Source: JBBQXK01 sp038209775 (GTDB lineage: Bacteria; Pseudomonadota; Alphaproteobacteria; Rhodobacterales; Rhodobacteraceae). From it: a DNA stretch of 64,000 bases. The stretch covers positions 62,001 through 126,000 of the forward strand of contig JBBQXK010000002.1 in the NCBI GenBank assembly GCA_038209775.1, in the 5' to 3' direction. This document shows positions 9,227-17,600 of this stretch, one piece after another. A program made the position numbers and the translations under genes. The notes under the pieces were generated by a model. It was not told the origin of the DNA. It saw nothing but the letters and a program-made list of their open reading frames with translations, and ran no database searches. Position 1 is the stretch's first letter; every line of letters starts with the position of its first letter.

Positions 9227-9822
9227 GTGGGAATGAACCCCCTGTCGCCAAGATACCCCAGCAAGGTTAACAGCGGCAGACCAAGCACGGTGAAATAATC
9301 ACCCTCAACCACCGAAAACAGCCGCACCCCTTCAGCCTCCAGCAGATATCCGCCGGCCGAATGGCGCAGGCTGTCCCAGTTGCGGTTGAGGTAACTATCC
9401 AGCCACTCGTCCGAAAACGCGCGCATCGTCAGACGCGCCTCGCCCAGATGCCGCCACTGCGGTTGCGCGTTGTAGTACAGCACCACCGACGACAGCAAAT
9501 GATGCGTCTCGCCGCGCAAGGCCAGCAGTTGCGCCCTTGCAGCCTCACGCGTCGGTGATTTCCCCCAGGCGCGGCCTTTGAAATCCAGCACCTGATCGCA
9601 GCCGATCACGATGGCGCCGGGGGTTTTCTCGGCAATCTTGCGCGCCTTCATTTCGGCCAGCGTATCGGCCACATCACGAGGTGACGCGCCTTCCGCCTCA
9701 AGCCCGGCGCGGATCGAATCCTCGTCCAGCCGCGCCGATTGCGCCGTTACCGGCAGGCCAGCCGCCCGCAACAGCCGCAGTCGGGTTTCCGAGGATGAGG
9801 CAAGAACGATGGGCGGCGGCAT
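9223..9822 (-). CDS. maf: Maf family nucleotide pyrophosphatase
   Basis: The protein has 199 residues. The N-terminal LASSSETRLRLL motif and the catalytic-type aspartate in VIGCDQVLDFKG identify a Maf/HAM1-fold house-cleaning pyrophosphatase acting on modified or non-canonical nucleotides. The LASSS start and the preceding gene-free region make ATG 9822 convincing. It is the first gene of the leftward operon maf-aroE-coaE-dnaQ, and its promoter should lie in the candidate origin region. Confidence 0.92.
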   Translation of the reverse strand: MPPPIVLASSSETRLRLLRAAGLPVTAQSARLDEDSIRAGLEAEGASPRDVADTLAEMKARKIAEKTPGAIVIGCDQVLDFKGRAWGKSPTREAARAQLLALRGETHHLLSSVVLYYNAQPQWRHLGEARLTMRAFSDEWLDSYLNRNWDSLRHSAGGYLLEAEGVRLFSVVEGDYFTVLGLPLLTLLGYLGDRGFIPT

Positions 9823-10276
9823 GTCCGTCTCGGGGTGGGGGGCTGGGGGCGCGTCTGTGGAAAGTCTGGCTTTGTTCTGGCGGCAAGCAGGTGTGGAATT
9901 GCCTTGATCTCACCGATTGGTGCGGTGCGAACCCTGTTCTTGTCAAGCACGCTGCACCCCGGGGATGGTTTTCCACCTGTTGACCGGCGCTCAGGGTGCC
10001 ATGGGACAAAGATGACGCAGGCGTTGCCCGGCGCGTAACGGGCATATTTCCGAACATTCGGTCACTCTTTCTACCATATTGATCCGATGAAGTTTATTCC
10101 TTGCCTGCGCGCCAAACGAACGATAATTGCGCGGCGGTCATGCCTATGCCGGGGTGTTGATAACTTGGTGGACGTTTTCAGAAATCCTCTTGTCCACCGC
10201 CCCTATAACCACATCATTCCTTTTTCTCTTTTCTCTTTATAAGAAGAAGATCACCGCCAAAATCCGAGGATACGCT
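9823..10276 (+). other. Candidate chromosomal replication origin (oriC) between maf and hemJ
   Basis: This 454-base region has no credible gene and separates leftward maf from rightward hemJ. It holds several degenerate DnaA boxes (consensus TTATCCACA). TGTTGATAA at 10155-10163 matches 8 of 9 on the reverse strand. TGTGGAAAG at 9856, TTTTCCACC at 9969, TTGTCCACC at 10190 and ATAACCACA at 10205 each match 7 of 9. A pyrimidine-rich, AT-rich patch follows at 10214-10251 and could be the unwinding element. The flanking gene order is the one reported around Caulobacter and Rickettsia origins, and parABS lies 3-9 kb away. The boxes are weak one by one, so the call rests on context plus clustering. 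Confidence 0.6.
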
Positions 10277-10726
10277 TTGGAAGTCCTGCTTGCGACCGCC
10301 TACCCCTGGACCAAGTCCCTGCATGTGATGGCGGTGATCGCCTGGATGGCTGGGTTGTTCTATCTGCCGCGCATCTACGTCTACCACGTCGAACGCGCCA
10401 AGGTGGGGGGCGAGCTGGATCAGGTGTTCGGCGTGATGGAGGCGAAACTGCTGCGCCTTATCATGAACCCGTCGATGATCGTGGCCTGGGTCGCTGGCAT
10501 CGCACTGGTCCTGACCCCCGGCATCGTCGATTGGTCATCCGTCTGGCCCTGGACCAAGGCCGCCGCCGTCATCGCGATGACCTGGTTCCACATGTGGCTT
10601 GCCGCCCGGCGCAAGGACTTTGCGCGCGGAGAGAACACCCTGACGGGTCGGCAGTACCGCATGATGAACGAGGTGCCGACGCTGTTGATGGTGGTCATCG
10701 TGCTGTCGGTGATTGTCAAGTTCTAG
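10277..10726 (+). CDS. hemJ: Protoporphyrinogen oxidase HemJ
   Basis: The product has 149 residues, the usual HemJ size, with four membrane helices. The conserved histidine lies in KSLHVMAVIAWMAGLFYLPR, and a second histidine motif is TWFHMWLAARRKDFA. I chose a TTG start at 10277 because GAGGA sits 6 bases upstream and MEVLLATAYPW fits the family. The open frame extends to 10127, but that part lies in the candidate origin. The enzyme oxidises protoporphyrinogen IX to protoporphyrin IX in heme and chlorophyll synthesis. Confidence 0.92.
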   Translation: MEVLLATAYPWTKSLHVMAVIAWMAGLFYLPRIYVYHVERAKVGGELDQVFGVMEAKLLRLIMNPSMIVAWVAGIALVLTPGIVDWSSVWPWTKAAAVIAMTWFHMWLAARRKDFARGENTLTGRQYRMMNEVPTLLMVVIVLSVIVKF

Positions 10727-10843
10727 GCCGGTTGACTTCTGCCGCTGCCTCGCCTACCCACGTCCCCGCAGGGTCGTCCGGCCCATGCGCCCCCCGACCC
10801 TATTCCGAACCGCGCGCCCCCCGGGTGCCACAGGTGTTTTCCC

Positions 10844-12124
10844 ATGACCGAAGCGATCCTCCAACGTCTCAACCTCTCTGAGTTGAAGGCAAAGACCCCT
10901 GCCGACCTTCTGGCCATGGCCGAAGAGTGGGAGATCGAGAACGCCCCCTCGATGCGCAAGGGCGAGATGATGTTCTCGCTTCTCAAGGAACACGCCGAAG
11001 AGGGGTGGGAGATTGGCGGCGATGGCGTGCTCGAGGTGCTTCAGGACGGTTTTGGATTCCTGCGCAGCCCCTCGGCCAACTACCTGCCCGGCCCCGATGA
11101 TATCTACGTCTCGCCCGACATCCTGCGTATCTTCAGCTTGCGCACCGGCGACACCATCGAAGGCGTCATCCAGGCCCCGCGTGAGAATGAGCGTTACTTT
11201 TGCATGACCAAGGTCACGCGGATCAACTTTGACGATCCCGAAAAGGCCAAGCACAAGGTCCACTTCGACAACCTTACCCCCCTTTACCCCGATGAACGGT
11301 TCAAGATGGAGGTTGAGGATCCCACCCTCAAAGACCGCTCTGCCCGCATCATTGACCTTGTGGCCCCCATCGGCAAAGGCCAACGCGGCCTGATCGTGGC
11401 GCCGCCGCGTACCGGCAAGACGGTGCTGCTGCAGAACATCGCCCATTCCATCGCAACCAACCACCCCGAGTGCTATCTGATCGTCCTTCTGATCGACGAA
11501 CGCCCCGAGGAGGTGACCGACATGCAGCGTTCGGTGAAGGGGGAGGTTGTGTCGTCAACCTTCGACGAACCTGCGACGCGGCATGTGGCCGTGGCTGAGA
11601 TGGTGATCGAAAAGGCCAAGCGATTGGTCGAACATAAGCGGGATGTTGTCATCTTGCTCGATTCGATCACAAGACTTGGTAGGGCGTTCAACACGGTTGT
11701 CCCCTCATCGGGCAAGGTTCTGACCGGTGGTGTTGATGCCAACGCCCTGCAACGCCCCAAGCGTTTCTTTGGTGCAGCGCGGAATATCGAGGAGGGCGGG
11801 TCGCTGACCATCATCGCCACCGCGCTGATCGACACCGGAAGCCGGATGGATGAAGTGATCTTCGAAGAGTTCAAGGGCACCGGCAACTCGGAAATCGTGC
11901 TTGACCGCAAGGTCGCCGACAAGCGCGTGTTCCCCGCGATGGACATTCTCAAGTCCGGCACCCGGAAAGAGGATTTGCTGATCGAAAAGGTCGAGCTGTC
12001 CAAGACCTATGTCCTGCGCCGCATCCTGCAACCGATGGGCACCACCGACGCCATCGAATTCCTGATCGGCAAGCTGAAACAGACCAAATCCAACGCCGAC
12101 TTCTTCGATTCGATGAACAGCTGA
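10844..12124 (+). CDS. rho: Transcription termination factor Rho
   Basis: The protein has 426 residues. It shows the N-terminal Rho domain (LNLSELKAKTPADLLAMAEE), the cold-shock-like primary RNA-binding domain (DGFGFLRSPSANYLPGPDD), Walker A APPRTGKTVLLQ, Walker B VVILLDSITRLGRAFN and the Q/R-loop segments. The hexameric helicase ends untranslated transcripts. The 117-base gap upstream is C-rich and could act as an autoregulatory Rho-utilisation leader, as known for rho genes in other bacteria; this is inference. mnmE follows 6 bases later. Confidence 0.97.
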   Translation: MTEAILQRLNLSELKAKTPADLLAMAEEWEIENAPSMRKGEMMFSLLKEHAEEGWEIGGDGVLEVLQDGFGFLRSPSANYLPGPDDIYVSPDILRIFSLRTGDTIEGVIQAPRENERYFCMTKVTRINFDDPEKAKHKVHFDNLTPLYPDERFKMEVEDPTLKDRSARIIDLVAPIGKGQRGLIVAPPRTGKTVLLQNIAHSIATNHPECYLIVLLIDERPEEVTDMQRSVKGEVVSSTFDEPATRHVAVAEMVIEKAKRLVEHKRDVVILLDSITRLGRAFNTVVPSSGKVLTGGVDANALQRPKRFFGAARNIEEGGSLTIIATALIDTGSRMDEVIFEEFKGTGNSEIVLDRKVADKRVFPAMDILKSGTRKEDLLIEKVELSKTYVLRRILQPMGTTDAIEFLIGKLKQTKSNADFFDSMNS

Positions 12125-12130
12125 ACGGTC

Positions 12131-13408
12131 ATGGACACGATCTTTGCCCCGGCCACCGCGCGCGGCAAGGCCGGGCTGGCGGTCATCCGCATTTCTGGCC
12201 TGGGGGCCCATGCTGCAGCTGTTGCGTTGTGCGGTCCTTTGCCCCCGCCGCGTCACACAGCACTTCGCCGCCTTGCCCATGACGGCGAAGTGCTGGATGA
12301 GGCTCTGGTATTGGCTTTTTCGACCGGCCACAGCTTCACTGGTGAGGATGTGGTGGAACTCCACATCCACGGCAGCCAGGCCGTGATGGCTGCCGTCCTG
12401 CACGCCCTTGCGGCACAACCCGGCCTGCGCCTCGCCGAACCCGGCGAATTCACCCGCCGCGCGTTGGAGAATGGCCGGCTCGACCTGTCGCAGGTAGAAG
12501 GTTTGGCCGACCTGATTGATGCCGAAACCGAGGCGCAGCGGCGTCAGGCATTCCGGGTGCTATCCGGTGCGGTGGGTCAGCGCGCACTTGGCTGGCGCGA
12601 ACGAATGATCCGCGCGGCGGCGTTGGTCGAGGCGACCATCGACTTTGCCGACGAAGATGTGCCGGTGGATGTCCGGCCCGAGGTGTACAGCCTTATCGAC
12701 AGCCTGCTGTCCGACCTTCGGACAGAGATCCGGGGCGCTGCGGCCACCGAACGGCTGCGTGACGGCTTCGAAGTGGCGATTGTCGGTGCTCCGAATGCCG
12801 GAAAGTCCACGTTGCTGAACACCCTGGCAGGGCGAGAGGCGGCGCTGACGTCCCACGTCGCCGGCACAACGCGCGATGTGATCGAGGTCCGTATGGACCT
12901 GCATGGCCTCCCCGTAACGCTACTTGACACCGCGGGCCTGCGTCAAAGCGATGATATCGTTGAAACCATGGGCATAGACCGCGCCCTGATGCGCGCCGCC
13001 GCCGCTGATCTGCGCGTCTTTCTGCTGGACGATGCTGGTCTGCCTCCCGGGTTGTCGCCGCTGCCTGGTGACATCGTCTTGCGGGGAAAAGCGGACATTG
13101 CAGGGGGCGATGTGTCGGGGTTGACTGGCCACGGAGTGGATGCGCTGCTGGCGCGTTTGTTTGACGAGATGTCGCCGCGCGCGGTGTCCTCGGCGGTAAT
13201 CACCCATCAACGCCACCGGCAAGCGATCACTCAGGCCATACGGGCTTTGGAATCGGCGCAGAATGGCGTAGAACGGATTGCTGATATGAGTGAACTGGTC
13301 GCTGACGATCTTCGGCGCGCGGTTCGGGCGATGGAATCACTGGTTGGCAAGGTTGATGTCGAAACGCTGTTGGGCGAGATTTTCGCCCGGTTCTGCATCG
13401 GGAAGTAG
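12131..13408 (+). CDS. mnmE: tRNA uridine-5-carboxymethylaminomethyl modification GTPase MnmE
   Basis: The protein has 425 residues. The N-terminal TrmE folate-binding domain begins IFAPATARGKAGLAVIRISG. The embedded G domain has GAPNAGKSTLLN, the switch region TTRD and DTAGLR. The protein ends in FCIGK, the C-terminal motif holding the catalytic cysteine. With MnmG it modifies the wobble uridine of tRNAs reading two-codon boxes. It is slightly shorter than the 450-residue E. coli protein, as is common in this group. Confidence 0.96.
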   Translation: MDTIFAPATARGKAGLAVIRISGLGAHAAAVALCGPLPPPRHTALRRLAHDGEVLDEALVLAFSTGHSFTGEDVVELHIHGSQAVMAAVLHALAAQPGLRLAEPGEFTRRALENGRLDLSQVEGLADLIDAETEAQRRQAFRVLSGAVGQRALGWRERMIRAAALVEATIDFADEDVPVDVRPEVYSLIDSLLSDLRTEIRGAAATERLRDGFEVAIVGAPNAGKSTLLNTLAGREAALTSHVAGTTRDVIEVRMDLHGLPVTLLDTAGLRQSDDIVETMGIDRALMRAAAADLRVFLLDDAGLPPGLSPLPGDIVLRGKADIAGGDVSGLTGHGVDALLARLFDEMSPRAVSSAVITHQRHRQAITQAIRALESAQNGVERIADMSELVADDLRRAVRAMESLVGKVDVETLLGEIFARFCIGK

Positions 13409-13412
13409 AAAG

Positions 13413-15278
13413 ATGTTTCACGTGAAACAATGGGACGTCATCGTGATCGGAGGCGGTCACGCCGGGTGCGAAGCCGCCGCCGTTTCCGCGCGCCTTGGTG
13501 CCCGAACTGCTCTGGTCACCCTGCGTCGCGACGGCATCGGCGTGATGTCGTGCAACCCGGCCATCGGTGGGTTGGGCAAAGGCCACCTCGTGCGCGAGAT
13601 TGACGCGATGGACGGCATCATGGGTCGCGCTGCTGACCGGGCGGGTATCCAGTTCCGGCTGTTGAACCGTCGCAAGGGCCCCGCCGTGCAAGGGCCCCGC
13701 GCCCAGGCCGACCGGGCCATCTATCGGGCGGCAATCCAGGCACAGCTGGCAGAGCTGGAAAACCTGACAGTTGTTGAAGCTGAGGTGGCTGATCTGTCGG
13801 TCGATGCGGCGCGGATCAACGGGGTTGTGCTGGCAGACGGCACAGTGCTCGGTTCGGCGACTGTGATTCTGACGGCTGGCACATTTCTCAATGGTGTCAT
13901 GCATATAGGGGACAAGAGCCGGCCTGGAGGTCGGGTGGGTGATGCGGCGTCGGTCCGGTTGGCTGCGCGGCTTGCCGAGATGTCGCTGCCGACAGGCAGG
14001 CTCAAGACGGGAACTCCGCCCCGGCTGGACGGCAGAACGATCGACTGGTCACGGCTGGAAATTCAGCCGGGCGACGATGACCCGACGCTGTTTTCGTTTC
14101 TGCACGACCGGCCTTTTGCCCGGCAGATCGCCTGCGGCATCACGCACACCAATGAAGGAACCCACGACATCGTTCGCGCAAACCTGTCCCGCTCCGCCAT
14201 GTACGGTGGCCATATTGAGGGGGTCGGCCCGCGCTACTGTCCGTCCATCGAGGATAAGGTGTTGCGCTTTGCCGACAAGCCCTCGCATCAGATTTTTCTC
14301 GAGCCAGAGGGACTTACCGACGATACCGTCTATCCCAACGGCATATCCACATCGCTGCCCGCCGAGGTGCAAGAGGCTTATGTTCGTTCGATTGCCGGAC
14401 TTGAACGCACGACGATCCTGCAACCGGGTTATGCGATCGAGTATGATTACTTCGATCCGCGCGGGCTGTGCGGGACGTTGGAAACCCGCAACATTGCCGG
14501 CTTGTACTTCGCAGGTCAGATCAACGGTACGACCGGGTACGAAGAGGCCGCCGCGCAGGGTCTGGTGGCCGGTGTAAACGCCGCCCGCAATGCGCTTGGG
14601 GCCGAGCCGGTCACATTCAGCCGCAGCGAAGGCTATATCGGGGTAATGATCGACGATCTGGTCACGCGCGGTGTGACCGAGCCCTATCGTATGTTCACGT
14701 CGCGCGCCGAGTTCCGCCTAAGCCTGCGGGCCGACAACGCGGATCAGCGGCTTACGCCGCTTGGCATTGACATCGGCTGTGTCTCTCCGGGACGCGCAGC
14801 GCTGTTTGAAACGAAGATGGCCGCCATGACAAAGGGCCGGATCGAACTGGAATCGGTCAGCTTCACTTCGGCGCAGATGCACGAGATGGGGATTGCCACC
14901 CGGCAGGACGGCGCGCGCCGGTCAGCTTTCGCTTTGCTCAGCAGTCCAGGGGTGACCATCGAAGCCTTCGGCACTGCCGTTCCGACATTTCCACCCGAGA
15001 TTGCCGCGCAGCTGGAACGTGATGCCCTGTATTCCCAGTACCTGGACCGACAGGACAAGGATATCGCCGCCCTTCGGCGCGACGAGAAGCGTGCGATTCC
15101 AGTCACGGTGGACTATCTGACCATGCCGGGGTTGTCCCGAGAGCTTGGTCTGAAGCTGTCGCGATTGCGGCCCGCGAATATGGCCGAAGCTGCTGCTATC
15201 GAGGGCATGACACCCGCAGCGCTGGTTCTGCTGTTGGCCCGCATCCGCAAGACGCCTGACCTGCGCCGGGCGCAGTGA
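13413..15278 (+). CDS. mnmG: tRNA uridine-5-carboxymethylaminomethyl modification enzyme MnmG (GidA)
   Basis: The protein has 621 residues. It begins MFHVKQWDVIVIGGGHAGCE, so the FAD-binding GGGHAG motif is at the expected place and start 13413 is well supported; the frame is open further upstream. Family signatures GPRYCPSIEDK, GTTGYEEAAAQG and the C-terminal helical MnmE-binding region are present. It acts with MnmE. Its first codons are encoded by a perfect parS site (13414-13429). The stop overlaps the rsmG start. Confidence 0.97.
   Translation: MFHVKQWDVIVIGGGHAGCEAAAVSARLGARTALVTLRRDGIGVMSCNPAIGGLGKGHLVREIDAMDGIMGRAADRAGIQFRLLNRRKGPAVQGPRAQADRAIYRAAIQAQLAELENLTVVEAEVADLSVDAARINGVVLADGTVLGSATVILTAGTFLNGVMHIGDKSRPGGRVGDAASVRLAARLAEMSLPTGRLKTGTPPRLDGRTIDWSRLEIQPGDDDPTLFSFLHDRPFARQIACGITHTNEGTHDIVRANLSRSAMYGGHIEGVGPRYCPSIEDKVLRFADKPSHQIFLEPEGLTDDTVYPNGISTSLPAEVQEAYVRSIAGLERTTILQPGYAIEYDYFDPRGLCGTLETRNIAGLYFAGQINGTTGYEEAAAQGLVAGVNAARNALGAEPVTFSRSEGYIGVMIDDLVTRGVTEPYRMFTSRAEFRLSLRADNADQRLTPLGIDIGCVSPGRAALFETKMAAMTKGRIELESVSFTSAQMHEMGIATRQDGARRSAFALLSSPGVTIEAFGTAVPTFPPEIAAQLERDALYSQYLDRQDKDIAALRRDEKRAIPVTVDYLTMPGLSRELGLKLSRLRPANMAEAAAIEGMTPAALVLLLARIRKTPDLRRAQ
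13414..13429. other. parS centromere site 1 (within mnmG start)
   Basis: TGTTTCACGTGAAACA is a perfect 16-base palindrome identical to the consensus parS bound by ParB. It starts one base after the A of the mnmG ATG and encodes the first residues MFHVKQ. parA and parB lie 2.5 kb downstream and the candidate origin 3.4 kb upstream, which is the expected placement. Confidence 0.95.
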
Positions 15279-15895
15279 TGGCCACGGTCACCGTGGCAGG
15301 CATCGCTGTTTCCGAGGCAACGGTCGACCGCCTGCGCCAGCATCTGGATCATCTGTTGCGCTGGAATGGGGCGATCAACCTTGTTGCTAAGTCCACGCTT
15401 CCAGATGCCTGGGATCGGCATGTCGTTGATTCCGCCCAACTGGTGCCCCTTGCGCCATCCCAATCTGCACATTGGGTTGATCTTGGCAGCGGCGCCGGAT
15501 TCCCGGGTCTGGTCGTGGCGGTGATCCTTTCGGAAGTGTCGCCGGATACCCGCGTGACGTTGATCGAATCAGATCGACGCAAAGCGACGTTCTTGCGCGA
15601 AACAGCCCGGCATTTGGAACTGCAGACCGATGTCTTGCCTGAGCGCATCGAATCGGTGCCGCCGCTGAATGCCGACGTGGTTTCGGCCCGCGCCTTGGCG
15701 GCACTGGACAAGCTGCTGCCGCTTGCCGCCCTGCACCTTGCGGCGGATGGTACCGCGCTTTTGCAGAAAGGTGCGCGGGTAGATTCAGAGCTTGCTGCAG
15801 TCGGCGCGGCATGGTCCTTTTCAGTGGAACGTCTGCCCAGCCAGACCGACCCCGTTGCTGAAATCCTGCGTCTGAAGGGCCTGCACCATGTCTGA
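15278..15895 (+). CDS. rsmG: 16S rRNA 7-methylguanosine methyltransferase RsmG (GidB)
   Basis: The protein has about 205 residues. The SAM-binding motif is WVDLGSGAGFPGLV, followed by VTLIESDRRKATFLRE; the family segment NLVAKSTL lies near residue 34. It methylates the N7 of G527 in 16S rRNA (E. coli numbering). The ATG at 15278 overlaps the mnmG stop TGATG; a GTG one codon upstream is the alternative. The 3' end overlaps parA by 8 bases. Confidence 0.95.
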   Translation: MATVTVAGIAVSEATVDRLRQHLDHLLRWNGAINLVAKSTLPDAWDRHVVDSAQLVPLAPSQSAHWVDLGSGAGFPGLVVAVILSEVSPDTRVTLIESDRRKATFLRETARHLELQTDVLPERIESVPPLNADVVSARALAALDKLLPLAALHLAADGTALLQKGARVDSELAAVGAAWSFSVERLPSQTDPVAEILRLKGLHHV

Positions 15896-16712
15896 TGCGC
15901 TAACCAGCGGCCCGCGGATCATTGCGGTGACGAATCAGAAGGGCGGGGTTGGGAAAACCACAACCGCCATCAATCTCGCGGCTGCACTGGTGGAGCGGGG
16001 CGTGCGGGTGCTTCTGGTTGACCTTGATCCGCAAGGAAACGCATCGACCGGTCTGGGGATCGTGGCCAAGGACCGCAAGCTGACCACCTATGATCTTCTG
16101 ATGGACAACGCGCCGGTCGCCGCTGTCATTCGCAAAACGGCATTTGACCGGCTCTATGTCTGCCCTGCGAATGCCGATCTGTCATCGGCTGACATGCAGA
16201 TGGTGACAAATGAGCGGCGTAGTTTCCTGCTGCACGACGCGTTGCGGCATCCGGGGATTGATGATTTCGCGCTGGATGTGGTGCTTATTGACTGCCCCCC
16301 GTCGCTCAGCCTGTTGACGGTGAATGCGCTTGTGGCCGCGCATTCGGTTCTGGTGCCGCTGCAAAGCGAGTTCTTCGCGCTTGAGGGGCTTTCACAACTG
16401 ATGCTGACGATCAGAGAGGTGCGCGCATCGGCAAATCCGAAGCTGCGGATTGAGGGGGTGGTGCTCACGATGTTCGACGGCCGTAACAATCTGTCGCAAC
16501 TGGTCGAGGCGGATGCCCGTGCAACCTTGGGTGACCTGGTGTTCAAGACGGTTATCCCCCGTAACGTCAGGGTCAGCGAGGCGCCAAGTTATGCTCTGCC
16601 TGTCCTGTCATACGACACGGCGTCGCGGGGTGCCGTTGCCTATCGTGATCTGGCTGCGGAAATTGTTGCGCGGCAACCTTTTGCTGCCGCAGTCAAGGAG
16701 AATGCGCGATGA
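15888..16712 (+). CDS. parA: Chromosome partitioning ATPase ParA
   Basis: The protein has 274 residues. The deviant Walker A motif is NQKGGVGKTTTAINLAAAL near residue 18, and Walker A' and B are LLVDLDPQGNASTG and VLIDCPPSLSLLT. It forms an ATP-bound, DNA-associated gradient that moves ParB-parS complexes. It overlaps rsmG by 8 bases and parB by 4. Confidence 0.97.
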   Translation: MSDALTSGPRIIAVTNQKGGVGKTTTAINLAAALVERGVRVLLVDLDPQGNASTGLGIVAKDRKLTTYDLLMDNAPVAAVIRKTAFDRLYVCPANADLSSADMQMVTNERRSFLLHDALRHPGIDDFALDVVLIDCPPSLSLLTVNALVAAHSVLVPLQSEFFALEGLSQLMLTIREVRASANPKLRIEGVVLTMFDGRNNLSQLVEADARATLGDLVFKTVIPRNVRVSEAPSYALPVLSYDTASRGAVAYRDLAAEIVARQPFAAAVKENAR

Positions 16713-17593
16713 ATGACCGCAAACCCGAACGTCGTGGCCTTGGTCGCGGGCTTTCCGCCTTGATGGCGGACCTTGGTACAGATGGGTTGGCCGCGCGCCG
16801 GGCGGATGGTCAATTGCCGACGGCGTCGCTGGTGGCCAATCCAAACCAGCCGCGCCGTGATTTCCCTGTTGAGGCGTTGCAGGATCTGGCGGCGTCGATC
16901 CGGCAGAAAGGCGTGCTTCAGCCACTGATCGTGCGTCCGACAGTCACCGAGGGGCGATATGAGATTGTTGCCGGAGAACGCCGCTGGCGCGCAGCCCAGC
17001 TTGCTGGCTTGCACGACGTGCCCGTTGTCATCCGCGATCTTGACGATACTGAAGTGCTGGAAGTTGCCATTATCGAAAACATTCAGCGCTCTGACTTGAA
17101 TGCCATCGAAGAGGCGGCGGGCTATCGGGCGCTGATGGACAAGTTTGGCCATACGCAGGAAAGGCTCGCTGAGGCCTTGTCGAAAAGTCGGAGCCATATA
17201 GCGAACCTTCTAAGGCTGTTGAACCTGCCCGAGCAGGTCCAGGCCCATGTCCGCGAGGGCCGATTGTCGTCAGGACATGCCCGTGCGTTGGTGACCGCCG
17301 CCGATCCGTCAGCCTTGGCGCAGCAGGTTATTGCGAAGAATCTTTCAGTTCGCGAAACCGAGGCCTTGATGCGCCCCAGGGCAAAGGCAGAAAAGCCGTC
17401 CGCAAGACCAGCATCGCCTGAAGACAAGGACGCCGATACGCGGGCATTGGAAGCAGATCTTTCGGCCACTTTGGGAATGCATGTGACCATCGAGCATCGC
17501 CCGGGGGCCGAGGATGGATCGCTGACTGTGCGGTATGCCTCGCTTGACGATCTTGACGCGCTCTGTCGGATCCTGAGCCTTGGGGGTGACTAG
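16709..17593 (+). CDS. parB: Chromosome partitioning protein ParB (parS-binding CTPase)
   Basis: The protein has 294 residues. The N-terminal GLGRGLSALMADL is the usual ParA-contacting segment. The CTPase/ParB domain has NPNQPRRDF, GERRWRAAQLAG and ENIQRSDLN. The helix-turn-helix follows around residues 145-180 (GHTQERLAEALSKSRSHIANLLRLL), and a short C-terminal dimerisation domain ends the protein. It loads at the two parS sites in this window. The ATG overlaps the parA stop. The gene converges on hemW with a 7-base gap. Confidence 0.97.
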   Translation: MNDRKPERRGLGRGLSALMADLGTDGLAARRADGQLPTASLVANPNQPRRDFPVEALQDLAASIRQKGVLQPLIVRPTVTEGRYEIVAGERRWRAAQLAGLHDVPVVIRDLDDTEVLEVAIIENIQRSDLNAIEEAAGYRALMDKFGHTQERLAEALSKSRSHIANLLRLLNLPEQVQAHVREGRLSSGHARALVTAADPSALAQQVIAKNLSVRETEALMRPRAKAEKPSARPASPEDKDADTRALEADLSATLGMHVTIEHRPGAEDGSLTVRYASLDDLDALCRILSLGGD

Positions 17594-17600
17594 GGGGCCT

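Noticed and set aside
7700..9298. Plus-strand 532-codon frame opposite coaE and aroE
   Set aside because: coaE and aroE are certain on the minus strand, and the plus-strand product is His/Arg/Pro-rich nonsense.
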